Of a stretch of 64,000 nucleotides of DNA, positions 15,857 through 24,248 are shown piece by piece (position 1 is the stretch's first letter; every line of letters starts with the position of its first letter). Location: NCBI GenBank assembly GCA_964389205.1, contig CAYMDH010000007.1:34144-98143 (forward strand), given 5' to 3'. The notes under the pieces were generated by a model that was not told the origin of the DNA, made no database searches, and saw only the letters and a program-made list of their open reading frames with translations. Position numbers and translations under genes: made by a program. Source of the stretch: Leptobacterium sp964389205. Lineage in GTDB: Bacteria; Bacteroidota; Bacteroidia; Flavobacteriales; Flavobacteriaceae.

Positions 15857-16927
15857 ATGATCTCTAATTTTAATAAAGAATTCCCTCTTTTATCACAATA
15901 TACATATGCAAATATTGCCGCTTCAGGATTGATGTATGAACAATTAATAGATTGGCGACAAGAACACGATCTGGATTTTTTAATAAAAGGAAGCATTTTT
16001 AGAGATACACATCATGAGTTTATTGAAGAGATAAGAGCTACTGTAGGAGGTTTCTTTGGTTGCAAAACAGCACATGTTTCTTTAATTCCTAATTTTTCTT
16101 TTGGATTTAATACATTATTGAAAGGATTAACACAAAAGAAGAAAGTATTACTCTTAGAGAATGACTATCCATCTATTAATCAAAGTGTAGAAAGAAATGA
16201 TTTTGAAGCCTGTTATGTTTCTATTGATGAAAACCTTGAAGAAAATATTGCTTCGGCTATTGAAAAAGAAAAGCCAGATATTTTGGCATTGAGTTTAGTT
16301 CAATATATCAATGGAATTAGAATAAATTTAGATTTTTTTAAAAAACTAAAAAAGCAATACCCAGAACTTTTAATTATAGCAGATGGGACACAATTTTGTG
16401 GAATAGAAAAGTTTGATTTTGAAAGATCTGGAATAGATATTCTCGGAGCAAGTGCTTACAAATGGTTGTTAGCGGGTTACGGAAATGGATTTATGTTATT
16501 TAAAGAAAAAAGTATCCAACAAATTTACCAAACGACCTATAAAGAATTGAACGGAGGTATTTTTTCAAAAGAACAGACCCATTTAATGCATTATTTTGAA
16601 CCAGGTCATCAGGATACTCTCAATTATGGCAGTTTAAAATTTTCATTAAACTTTCTTAATGATGTAGGGGTAAATGCTATCCAAAAACAATTGGAGGCAT
16701 TATCACTAAAAGCGAAAACAACTTTTACCAATTTAAATCTATTAGAAGATGCTGTGGTAAAAAGGGAAAAACATTCTACTATTTTTAATATAGAAGGAGA
16801 TCAAAAATTATTTGAAAAATTAATATCTAATAATGTGTTATGCGCACAAAGGGGAAATGGAATTCGTTTAAGTTTTCATTTTTTTAACAGTGAAGAAGAT
16901 ATAGATAGAATAGTAAAACTTCTTTAA
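15857..16927 (+). CDS. Class V aminotransferase-fold PLP enzyme
   Basis: 356 residues of the aminotransferase class V / cysteine desulfurase superfamily. PLP features are I-A-D-G-T-Q (Asp binding the pyridine nitrogen) and G-A-S-A-Y-K-W-L-L-A-G-Y-G (Schiff-base Lys, about 201). The C-terminal R-G-N-G-I-R-L-S-F-H is the usual substrate-carboxylate region. The exact reaction cannot be told from sequence. Ergothioneine synthesis needs a C-S lyase of this fold (EgtE) and egtB-egtD lie 1.5-3.7 kb away on the other strand, so this is a candidate, but a loose one. Confidence 0.85.
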   Translation: MISNFNKEFPLLSQYTYANIAASGLMYEQLIDWRQEHDLDFLIKGSIFRDTHHEFIEEIRATVGGFFGCKTAHVSLIPNFSFGFNTLLKGLTQKKKVLLLENDYPSINQSVERNDFEACYVSIDENLEENIASAIEKEKPDILALSLVQYINGIRINLDFFKKLKKQYPELLIIADGTQFCGIEKFDFERSGIDILGASAYKWLLAGYGNGFMLFKEKSIQQIYQTTYKELNGGIFSKEQTHLMHYFEPGHQDTLNYGSLKFSLNFLNDVGVNAIQKQLEALSLKAKTTFTNLNLLEDAVVKREKHSTIFNIEGDQKLFEKLISNNVLCAQRGNGIRLSFHFFNSEEDIDRIVKLL

Positions 16928-17107
16928 AAGATTAACTTTTAGATTCTGAAGAATTGTTAAATCTTAAATTTAAGAGTAGTATATTTTTATTCTTTGCATT
17001 TATATTAAGTCAATTTTATCAATACGATAATTCTTTTTTAAGATATTGTTTTTGAGCGTATTTATTTATTTTTTTGTAAGCATATAAAACTAGAAAACAA
17101 TAAAAAG

Positions 17108-17404
17108 ATGGCTATTCAAAAGCAATATTTAAAAACAAAACCAATATGTAAAGTAACATTTACGGTTCCTGCAATTGAAGCAGAAAAAGTTTCTGTAGTT
17201 GGAGATTTTAATAGTTGGAGTTCAGAAAGTAACATGTTAAAAAAGCTTAAAAATGGTAATTTTAAGGGAACTTTCAACCTACCTAAGGGTAATACCTATG
17301 AATTTAGATACATTATAGATGATACATATGCAAATGACGAAACTGCAGATCGTTTTCAATGGAATGATTATGCAGGTACGGAAAATGCAGTTATTGAAAT
17401 TTAA
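17108..17404 (+). CDS. Isoamylase early-set (CBM48-like) domain protein
   Basis: 98 residues comprising one early-set immunoglobulin-like domain: V-T-F-T-V-P-A-x-E-A-E-K-V-S-V-V-G-D-F-N-S-W near residue 20, then F-K-G-T-F-N-L-P-K-G-N-T-Y-E-F-R-Y near 55. The pattern of a phi-x-G-x-F-N-x-W motif followed by Y-x-F-R-Y is that of the glycogen-binding domains of branching enzymes and AMPK beta. Stand-alone copies are common in Bacteroidota and probably bind alpha-glucan or act as a regulatory subunit; no partner is adjacent. It ends one base before the convergent gene at 17406. Confidence 0.85.
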   Translation: MAIQKQYLKTKPICKVTFTVPAIEAEKVSVVGDFNSWSSESNMLKKLKNGNFKGTFNLPKGNTYEFRYIIDDTYANDETADRFQWNDYAGTENAVIEI

Positions 17405-17405
17405 G

Positions 17406-18188
17406 TTAACGTAATTTGTTGGTTAAAATAGTGCTTGCTTCCTGGTAAAAATCTTCTACAATTTTAGAATTGATAGAAGTGTTAGCAGGAAGTACAGCTC
17501 CTTTCCAATTTTCGAAAGCCCAATGCCCTTCTTTTAACGCTGTTAAATTCTTATAATCAATAGATTCTTTACCCCATCCATATACATAGAAATAAGGAAT
17601 TTTGCTTGCAGTAGTATCTGCTATAGCATAGCCCAATCCTAAGCCAACACTCAAGTCTTTTTTCTCGCTTAAATCAATGAGCATGCCCGTATCAAAATGA
17701 TGAGGCCATACACGTATTTCAGTTGCATTTACAGATTTTCCATCGGCAATATTTTCTAAACTTATCTGAGACCAATTTCTATGTTCTATTAAATTAGAAA
17801 TACATGCTTCTGTCTCTTTATCTAAATCAAGAAATAGATCATGAGGAGTATCTAGAGTGAAACCTACATCATAATTAAATAAATCTTTCTCGAACCCTAA
17901 TCTTTCAAGAGAAGTTCTTAACCAAGAATCAATATCATCTTTCTTCAACCCTAAGACATCTAATTCATCTCTGCTATCTTTTGATACAATAGTGAGAAGA
18001 AGTTCTTTAAAGTTGAGTTCTATATGTATGCCTTTAACTGTTCTAGAAACGACAGCGGTTTTTTCTATAGACCAATCAATATTAGATTGACTGTCATCGT
18101 CTTCTTTAGGTAAATAGCTATTACTAAAAGCAGCTAGAAATTGAGAGAGATGATGTAATTTATTTTGTGTTTGGTTAATAAGTGTCAT
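17406..18188 (-). CDS. Conserved protein with WPHHFD motif (DUF5996-like), egt operon
   Basis: 260 residues, no signal peptide or membrane segment. It contains E-I-R-V-W-P-H-H-F-D-T-G near 160, resembling the conserved motif of the DUF5996 family, and a C-terminal Y-F-Y-V-Y-G-W-G-K-E-S. The two His and the Asp could bind a metal (inference). It is the last gene of the block egtB-egtD-DUF427-this gene, each 4-13 bases from the next, so it is probably cotranscribed with ergothioneine genes. The family assignment is tentative and the function is not known. Confidence 0.7.
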   Translation of the reverse strand: MTLINQTQNKLHHLSQFLAAFSNSYLPKEDDDSQSNIDWSIEKTAVVSRTVKGIHIELNFKELLLTIVSKDSRDELDVLGLKKDDIDSWLRTSLERLGFEKDLFNYDVGFTLDTPHDLFLDLDKETEACISNLIEHRNWSQISLENIADGKSVNATEIRVWPHHFDTGMLIDLSEKKDLSVGLGLGYAIADTTASKIPYFYVYGWGKESIDYKNLTALKEGHWAFENWKGAVLPANTSINSKIVEDFYQEASTILTNKLR

Positions 18189-18192
18189 AGCT

Positions 18193-18474
18193 TTACTCTG
18201 TAATGATTACACCTTTCCAAAAAGCAACATATCCCTTGATAGATTTTGCTAAATCGCTTACTTCAGGATAATACCAAGCTGCATCTGCATTTTCTTTTCC
18301 ATTTACATCTAAGGAATAATATGATGCAAGGCCTTTCCATGGACAATTAGTATGTGTGTTACTTTCTTTAAAAAATTCTTTATTTATTGAATTAGGCGGA
18401 AAATAATGATTGTTTTCTATTATTACAGTTTCATTGCTTTCTGCAATTACTGTGTCATTCCAAATTGCTTTCAT
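18193..18474 (-). CDS. DUF427 domain-containing protein
   Basis: 93 residues, a complete DUF427 domain: M-K-A-I-W-N-D-T-V-I-A-E-S at the start, then Y-F-P-P near 28, C-P-W-K-G-L-A-S-Y-Y near 44 and A-W-Y-Y-P near 65. The family is small, cytoplasmic and without an established reaction. The Cys of CPWKG is its best-conserved point. It lies 5 bases after egtD and 4 bases before the next gene, within the egt transcript. Confidence 0.88.
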   Translation of the reverse strand: MKAIWNDTVIAESNETVIIENNHYFPPNSINKEFFKESNTHTNCPWKGLASYYSLDVNGKENADAAWYYPEVSDLAKSIKGYVAFWKGVIITE

Positions 18475-18479
18475 ATCTT

Positions 18480-19448
18480 TTATTTTTTGGTGAAAATATA
18501 ATTTTTATAATATCCTTTGCTATCTGTAAACTGATGATCTATTTTAAGGCCAGATTCGCTGGCCAACCATTGAACAATACCGTCATCGTATTTTTGAGAA
18601 ATTTCAGTATGAATAGTTTCCCAGTTTTCAAAACTCACTTCCAAACCTAGCTTATTAATAGTTGCTTTTTGTTCTTTTTTTGAAACTAAAAAACTTTTAG
18701 CTGTACCAGTTTCTGGATCATAAACTTCCCAATGCGAAAAATTATCTAGATCAAAATTGGCATCCATTTCTTTGTTAATTCTTCGTAAGACATTTTTATT
18801 AAAAGCCTCAGTCACACCTGTTTTGTCATTATAAGCATCTAAAATGGTTTGCGGATTTTTCTTTTGATCAAACCCCATAAACAACAAATCACCATCTACC
18901 ATAGATTTCTCAATGTCTTTTAGGAAAAGAATCGCTTGAGGATGCAATAAGTTTCCAATATTAGACCCCAAAACCATAATCACCTTTTTTCTTTCTTTAA
19001 ACTCTGATAATCTGCTTAAAACTTCAAAATAAGTGCCTTGTTGTGGATAAACACTAACATTAGGTAACTCTTCTTCAAGAGAAGTCTTTAATTCATCTAA
19101 TACATTTTGACTAATATCAATGGGAAGAAAATTGAAATTGTATTTATGATCATTTAAATACTTTAATAAAATCTTTGTTTTTTTTCCATCTCCTGCTCCT
19201 AATTCTATAAGATCAAATCCATTTGCTCCTTTAAAAGCATTTGCTATAGCTTCAGTATGATTAGACATTACCTCAAACTCACAATTAGTGAGGTAGTATT
19301 CAGGTAGGTTCATAATATCTTGAAAAAGTTTGTCTCCTATTTTATCATAAAAGTATTTGGAAGATAAAAACTTAGGGAAAGCACTCAGTCCTTCATATAC
19401 TTCTTCTTCGAATTTTGTATCGAAAGAAGTGGTTGTTTCGATTTTCAT
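18480..19448 (-). CDS. egtD: L-histidine N(alpha)-methyltransferase (EgtD)
   Basis: 322 residues, the usual EgtD length. It makes hercynine (trimethylhistidine) from histidine and three SAM, the first step to ergothioneine. The SAM site is L-I-E-L-G-A-G-D-G-K-K-T near 81, followed by F-L-P-I-D-I-S and V-L-G-S-N-I-G-N-L. The C-terminal region has the D-G-D-L-L-F-M-G-F-D pattern of the family. It follows egtB by 13 bases; the pair defines an aerobic ergothioneine operon. Confidence 0.93.
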   Translation of the reverse strand: MKIETTTSFDTKFEEEVYEGLSAFPKFLSSKYFYDKIGDKLFQDIMNLPEYYLTNCEFEVMSNHTEAIANAFKGANGFDLIELGAGDGKKTKILLKYLNDHKYNFNFLPIDISQNVLDELKTSLEEELPNVSVYPQQGTYFEVLSRLSEFKERKKVIMVLGSNIGNLLHPQAILFLKDIEKSMVDGDLLFMGFDQKKNPQTILDAYNDKTGVTEAFNKNVLRRINKEMDANFDLDNFSHWEVYDPETGTAKSFLVSKKEQKATINKLGLEVSFENWETIHTEISQKYDDGIVQWLASESGLKIDHQFTDSKGYYKNYIFTKK

Positions 19449-19461
19449 ATTTATTTGGTCG

Positions 19462-20628
19462 TTATGATCTGACTAACCTTAATCCGGTAAATTGCCATTG
19501 TAAATAAGGGTGGAAAAAGTTTCGATAGGTTGGTCTTGTATGTTTTTTTGAAGTAGCCACAGAGCCACCTCGTAATACTTTTTGATTTACCATAAATTTT
19601 CCATTATACTCTCCTAAAGCTCCATCTGCCTTTTGATAATTTGGGTATGGTGAGTAAGCACTTTCGGTCCATTCCCATCTTTTCCCCCATTCAAAATACA
19701 CCTGTGAAACCTCCCATTCAAACTCAGTAGGAAGCCTCAAGCCTTTCCATTGTGCAAAAGCAAAAGCTTCGTAATAAGAAATATGTGTTAAAGGAGTATT
19801 TATGGCTACTTTTTTTAAACCATTCATGGTGTAATGATACCATTCGCCTTCAATCTTATGCCAATAAAGGGGGGCTGTTTTTTTCTTTTGATTTACCCAA
19901 TCCCAAGCTTCAGCATGCCATAAATGAAATGTTTGATACCCTCTTGCTTCAATAAAATCAATATACTCAGCATTGGTGACTAATTTGTTCGAAATTTCAA
20001 AATCATGTAAAAAAACTTTATGCCTTCCTAATTCATTATCATAACAAAAACCATCATTTTTATGGCCAATTTCATAAACACCCTCATTGATAGAAATCCA
20101 TTCTTGTTGAAAATTTTCAATAGGATTTTCATTAAAATTGTTTGAATATGCTGGTAAAAGAGGATTGTTTCCTAATATGAATTTAATATCAGTGATTAAA
20201 AGTTCTTGATGTTGTTTTTCATGATGAATTCCAATCTCAATAAGATTATATATTTCTTGAGAAAAATCGCTTTCACGTATAAAATTTTCTAAAGCAGTAG
20301 TAACATATTTGCGATATGTATAAACTTTAGATACGCTAGGCCTAGATAAATTTCCTCTATCTGATCGAACTACTCTTTTGCCAACTGCTTCGTAATAACT
20401 GTTAAATACAAAGGCAAAATCTTCATCAAATAATTTGTAATTAGGAGCGTATTCTTTAAGTATAAATTCTTCAAAAAACCAAGTTGTATGCCCTAAATGC
20501 CATTTAGGAGGTGATACATCTACAGTAGGTTGAACAACATAATCTTCAATTTCAAGAGAACTGCATATTTCTTCGGTATCTTTTCTGGTTTGAAGAAAAA
20601 AGTCCAATATGGTATCTGTGATAATCAT
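19462..20628 (-). CDS. egtB: Ergothioneine biosynthesis protein EgtB (hercynine sulfoxide synthase)
   Basis: 388 residues: an N-terminal DinB-like domain and a C-terminal formylglycine-generating-enzyme-like domain. The iron site is His47 (WHLGH) plus the HX3HXE motif His136/His140/Glu142. The C-terminal domain shows L-R-L-P-T-E-F-E-W-E, R-W-E-W-T-E-S and L-R-G-G-S-V-A-T, then F-T-G-L-R-L-V. EgtB joins hercynine to a thiol (cysteine or gamma-Glu-Cys) using O2. Which thiol is used cannot be read here; no egtC or egtA is adjacent, which slightly favours the cysteine route (inference). It is the first gene of the operon. Confidence 0.93.
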   Translation of the reverse strand: MIITDTILDFFLQTRKDTEEICSSLEIEDYVVQPTVDVSPPKWHLGHTTWFFEEFILKEYAPNYKLFDEDFAFVFNSYYEAVGKRVVRSDRGNLSRPSVSKVYTYRKYVTTALENFIRESDFSQEIYNLIEIGIHHEKQHQELLITDIKFILGNNPLLPAYSNNFNENPIENFQQEWISINEGVYEIGHKNDGFCYDNELGRHKVFLHDFEISNKLVTNAEYIDFIEARGYQTFHLWHAEAWDWVNQKKKTAPLYWHKIEGEWYHYTMNGLKKVAINTPLTHISYYEAFAFAQWKGLRLPTEFEWEVSQVYFEWGKRWEWTESAYSPYPNYQKADGALGEYNGKFMVNQKVLRGGSVATSKKHTRPTYRNFFHPYLQWQFTGLRLVRS

Positions 20629-20654
20629 TTTTAATTTATGCAGTGAATTAATGT

Positions 20655-20662
20655 TAAAGGTA
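20655..20662 (-). promoter_or_regulatory. Possible -7 box of the egt operon
   Basis: On the - strand TACCTTTA, one base from TAnnTTTG, 27 bases upstream of the egtB ATG. No clear -33 TTG was found. Confidence 0.3.
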
Positions 20663-20749
20663 CATATTTTAAATAAAATGGGTGCCAGGATATTGTTAAG
20701 ATGGCGTTAAAGAGAAGATAACAAAGATGTCTAAGGAATTGAAGTTTTA

Positions 20750-21184
20750 TTAAAGCTTAAAATTAATGGGGTATGCAAAAGTTGCATCTATAGGAGCTCC
20801 TTCTAATTGAGCAGGAATAGCTTTTGGTAATAGTTTAAATATTCGAATGGCTTCTTTTTCAAAGATTTTATGTGTAGCTTTTATTTTATTAATTACAATC
20901 ACTCCCTCTTTATTAATAATAAAAGAAACCAAAGCTCTGCCTTCTAGCTTTTTCTTTTTGGCTTTTTTAGGGTATCGAAAGTTTTTTATTACATGTTCAT
21001 TAATTTTGACTTGAAAACATTTTCGACTTCCTCTTTGTGGGATATTTTCACAGCCAGGAAGTACAGGAGCAGTATCAAATACAACAATTTTCTTCGAATT
21101 GTTTTTTTTATCATTTGTGTTCTGAGCATTTAACGATGTACAAACTATGAAAAACAGAAAACAGAAAAGAATTGTTTTAAACAT
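20750..21184 (-). CDS. Secreted TonB C-terminal-domain protein
   Basis: 144 residues. A signal peptide (about 1-20, ending SLNAQ) is followed by a TonB-like C-terminal fold with F-R-Y-P-K-K-A-K near 65, G-R-A-L-V-S-F-I-I-N-K-E-G-V near 83 and A-x-F-A-Y-P-I-N-F at the end. Unlike classical TonB it has no proline-rich spacer and no lasting membrane anchor. The segment P-G-C-E-N-I...R-K-C-F holds two Cys, as in many Bacteroidota TonB-like proteins. It lies 12 bases before thyA on the same strand. The role is unknown; it may be a periplasmic relative of the energy transducer. Confidence 0.85.
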   Translation of the reverse strand: MFKTILFCFLFFIVCTSLNAQNTNDKKNNSKKIVVFDTAPVLPGCENIPQRGSRKCFQVKINEHVIKNFRYPKKAKKKKLEGRALVSFIINKEGVIVINKIKATHKIFEKEAIRIFKLLPKAIPAQLEGAPIDATFAYPINFKL

Positions 21185-21196
21185 TACATTAAAAAT

Positions 21197-22021
21197 TTAG
21201 ATGGCTACGACGCCTTTTATATGTGGATGTGGATCATAATCAACTAAAGTGAAATCATCAAAGGTAAAGTCAAAAATATTTTTTATTTCTGGATTTAGAA
21301 TCATTTTTGGAAGCGGTCGAGGTTCTCTGGATAACTGAAGGGCCACTTGTTCAAAATGATTGCTGTATATATGAGCATCTCCAAATGTATGTATAAACTC
21401 TCCTGCTTTATAACCACAAGCTTGTGCAATCATCATAGTAAATAAGGCATAAGAAGCTATATTAAAAGGAACTCCTAAAAAGATATCTGCACTTCTTTGA
21501 TACAATTGACATGACAACTTTCCATTGGCAACATAAAACTGAAAAAATGCATGGCAAGGTGGTAAAGCAGCTTTCCCATTGGCAACATTTTTAGAAAAAG
21601 AAACAGAAGTATCTGGCAATACGCTGGGATTCCAGGCAGAAACCAACATTCTTCTGCTGTTCGGGTTATTTTTTAAAGTTTCAATAACCTCTTTTATTTG
21701 ATCAATTTCATCGCCGTTCCAATTTCTCCATTGATATCCATACACAGGTCCAAGATCTCCATTCTCATCAGCCCATTCATTCCATATACGAACACCATTA
21801 TCCTGTAAATATTGAATGTTAGTATCTCCTTTTAAAAACCAGAGTAATTCATGAACAATAGATTTTAAATGCAATTTCTTGGTAGTAACCATAGGAAATC
21901 CTTCACTTAAATCAAATCGCATCTGATACCCAAAAACACTTAAGGTTCCTGTTCCTGTTCGATCTTCTTTTTGATTTCCATTTTCCAAAACATGCTTTAA
22001 AAGCTCGTGATATTGCTTCAT
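21197..22021 (-). CDS. thyA: Thymidylate synthase
   Basis: 274 residues, close to the E. coli enzyme (264). It methylates dUMP to dTMP with methylene-tetrahydrofolate, the reaction that makes folA essential. Motifs: R-T-G-T-G-T-L near residue 21, the catalytic Cys in L-P-P-C-H-A-F-F-Q-F-Y-V, L-Y-Q-R-S-A-D-I-F-L-G-V-P-F-N-I-A and the dUMP-binding H-x-Y (D-A-H-I-Y-S-N-H). The chain is full length. Confidence 0.97.
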   Translation of the reverse strand: MKQYHELLKHVLENGNQKEDRTGTGTLSVFGYQMRFDLSEGFPMVTTKKLHLKSIVHELLWFLKGDTNIQYLQDNGVRIWNEWADENGDLGPVYGYQWRNWNGDEIDQIKEVIETLKNNPNSRRMLVSAWNPSVLPDTSVSFSKNVANGKAALPPCHAFFQFYVANGKLSCQLYQRSADIFLGVPFNIASYALFTMMIAQACGYKAGEFIHTFGDAHIYSNHFEQVALQLSREPRPLPKMILNPEIKNIFDFTFDDFTLVDYDPHPHIKGVVAI

Positions 22022-22115
22022 TAGTAATGATCATTTAATTGTGTAAGCAAAATAGAAAAAAAGGAAGGTATTAGTGATGGAAATACTATTTATTTATCAA
22101 AATGTTATTAACGCT

Positions 22116-23522
22116 TTAGCCTAGAATCATTCCTGCGATAGTTGCAGATAAAAGAGAGGCAAGTGTGCCACCCAAAACAGCTTTTAATCCAAATTGAGAA
22201 AGGGTTTTTCGTTGTCCAGGTGCTAAAGATCCGATACCGCCTATTTGTATGCCAATAGATGCAAAATTTGCAAAACCACAAAGCATATAGGTAGCCATAA
22301 TGATTGATTTATTATAGGTGAAATGTAAGGCGTTTGCAGGGTTTTTAAGTTCAGCCAATTGTATGTAACCAACAAATTCACTAGCCGCTAATTTAATACC
22401 TAAAAGCTGCCCCATTAAAGCCATATCTTCTTTAGCAACACCCATAAGCCACATAAAAGGAGCAAATATATACCCTAAAAGAAATTCTAGTGATAAACTA
22501 TTATATGGAGTACTATTTGATATCCAATTATTTAAACCTCCAATATAACCGATTTTAGAAAATCCAAAATTGATCATTGCTATAAAGGCAATAAAAACAA
22601 GAAGCATGGCACCAACATTGGCAGCAAGTTTAAGACCTTCTGTGGTACCATTTGATATAGCATCTAGAATATTAGAGCCTATTTTATTAGAAGATACTTT
22701 TACGTCAGTATTAATTTTTGCTTGTTGTGGATATAAAATTTTAGAAATTATAATTGCACCTGGCGCGGCCATTACAGAAGCGGCAAGTAAATGCTTTGCA
22801 AAGACTAATTTAAGAGCCTCATCATTGCCTCCTAAGAAGCCTATGTAAGCAGCTAAAACGCCCCCAGCAACAGTGGCCATACCTCCAATCATAACTAACA
22901 AGATTTCAGATTTAGTCATTTGTTCTAAATATGCTTTTATCATTAGCGGAGCTTCCGTCTGTCCTAAGAAAATATTTCCTGCAACTGACAGGCTTTCAGC
23001 ACCTGAGATTCCAAGAAGTTTAGTCAACGCCCATGCAAGACCCTTTACAACTATTTGAATAATACCTAAATAGAATAATACAGAAGTTAGCGCAGAGAAA
23101 AATATAATAGTTGGCAATACTTGAAATAAAAAAATAAACCCATAAGTGTCTACATCCATCATTCCACCAAGTAGAAATTCGCTACCAGCTTGAGTGAATT
23201 CTAAAATTTCTATAAAACGTTGACCAATAAATTCAAAAACTTTTTGAACAAAAGGTACTTTTAATACTCCTATAGCTAGTAACAGTTGAGCCCCTAGCCC
23301 CAATCCTACTGTTTTCCAATTAATAGCTTTTCGATTATTGCTAAATAAAAAAGAAATTAAAATTAAAACAACCATGCCTAAAACTCCTCTCATTAAACTG
23401 TTTATAGAGAATCCTTGACTAGGGATTATTTGAGATAAATTTGAAGTGTTTTCAATTTCTTGTGCAGAAATACTTGTTGAAATAAATAATGCTATGAAAA
23501 GGCAAAAAAATATTTTTTTCAT
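22116..23522 (-). CDS. Concentrative nucleoside transporter (CNT/NupC family)
   Basis: 468 residues from the ATG at 23522, which opens a signal peptide (MKKIFFCLFIALFISTSISAQ); the longer frame to 23558 overlaps the upstream gene and is less likely. About ten membrane helices follow. CNT signatures are G-Q-T-E-A-P-L-M-I (about 200), A-x-E-S-L-S-V-A-G-N-I-F-L and F-A-N-F-A-S-I-G-I-Q. It imports nucleosides with Na+ or H+. The extra signal-like N-terminus is common for flavobacterial members. thyA downstream and the deoxynucleoside kinase at 42793 fit nucleoside salvage. Confidence 0.9.
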   Translation of the reverse strand: MKKIFFCLFIALFISTSISAQEIENTSNLSQIIPSQGFSINSLMRGVLGMVVLILISFLFSNNRKAINWKTVGLGLGAQLLLAIGVLKVPFVQKVFEFIGQRFIEILEFTQAGSEFLLGGMMDVDTYGFIFLFQVLPTIIFFSALTSVLFYLGIIQIVVKGLAWALTKLLGISGAESLSVAGNIFLGQTEAPLMIKAYLEQMTKSEILLVMIGGMATVAGGVLAAYIGFLGGNDEALKLVFAKHLLAASVMAAPGAIIISKILYPQQAKINTDVKVSSNKIGSNILDAISNGTTEGLKLAANVGAMLLVFIAFIAMINFGFSKIGYIGGLNNWISNSTPYNSLSLEFLLGYIFAPFMWLMGVAKEDMALMGQLLGIKLAASEFVGYIQLAELKNPANALHFTYNKSIIMATYMLCGFANFASIGIQIGGIGSLAPGQRKTLSQFGLKAVLGGTLASLLSATIAGMILG

Positions 23523-23529
23523 ACAAGAT

Positions 23530-24165
23530 TTATTTCGTTTCTCTTTTTGAAATTTCATCTCTTATTTTTGCTGCTTTTTCATAATCTTCATTAGCTACAG
23601 CACCATCTAGCATAGTATGTAATTCTTGTAGAGAGTATGATTTATAACTTTCTGAGGGAGTAGATTTGAGAATGTCAGAACCCTCAGCCTCAGCCAAAAT
23701 TTCATCAACAACAATAGTTTCATCTTTATTTTCATCCTCATCTTTAGAAGAAAACTTAAGAAAAATCCCTGCCTTGTCTAAAATAGTCTTGTATGTAAAA
23801 ATAGGAGCATCAAATCGTAATGCCAAAGCAATGGCATCACTGGTTCTTGCATCTATAATCTCTTCTATCTTATCACGTTCACAAATAATACTGGAATAGA
23901 AAACACCGTCTACGAGTTTGTGAATAATAACTTGCTTAACAATGATTCCGAAACAATCAGAAAAATTTTTGAATAAATCGTGGGTAAGAGGTCTGGGTGG
24001 TTTTATTTCTTTTTCTAAAGCAATAGCTATAGATTGTGCCTCAAAAGCACCAATTACTATGGGTAATTTTCGTTCACCATCTACCTCATTCAAAATGAGA
24101 GCATATGCCCCATTCTGAGTTTGACTATAGGAAATTCCTTTTATATTTAATCTAACCAAGCTCAT
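23530..24165 (-). CDS. Bifunctional nuclease family protein (DUF151 plus UVR domain)
   Basis: 211 residues. The N-terminal BFN/DUF151 domain (about 1-135) shows L-P-I-V-I-G-x-F-E-A-Q-S-I-A near 35 and A-R-T-S-D-A-I-A-L-A-L-R near 108. A short acidic linker precedes a C-terminal UVR-like helix pair (L-x-x-M-L-D-x-A-V-A-N-E-D-Y-E-K-A-A-K-I-R-D-E-I) that binds UvrB/UvrC-type partners. The plant homologue has nuclease activity; the role in bacteria is not settled. The nucleoside transporter gene follows 7 bases later. Confidence 0.9.
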   Translation of the reverse strand: MSLVRLNIKGISYSQTQNGAYALILNEVDGERKLPIVIGAFEAQSIAIALEKEIKPPRPLTHDLFKNFSDCFGIIVKQVIIHKLVDGVFYSSIICERDKIEEIIDARTSDAIALALRFDAPIFTYKTILDKAGIFLKFSSKDEDENKDETIVVDEILAEAEGSDILKSTPSESYKSYSLQELHTMLDGAVANEDYEKAAKIRDEISKRETK

Positions 24166-24180
24166 AAAATATATAAAAAA

Positions 24181-24226
24181 TATGGGCTATCTAATGTTGG
24201 CGTATTCTAACATTAGATAGCCCATA
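24181..24226 (-). terminator. Intrinsic terminator after etfBA
   Basis: A perfect 18-bp inverted repeat (24181-24198 with 24209-24226, 10-base loop, core GGGCTATCTAATGTT) lies between the etfA stop and the next - strand gene. On the - strand it is followed by TTTTTT (complement of 24175-24180). Confidence 0.85.
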
Positions 24227-24248
24227 ATAGGGCACAATTTAACAAAAA

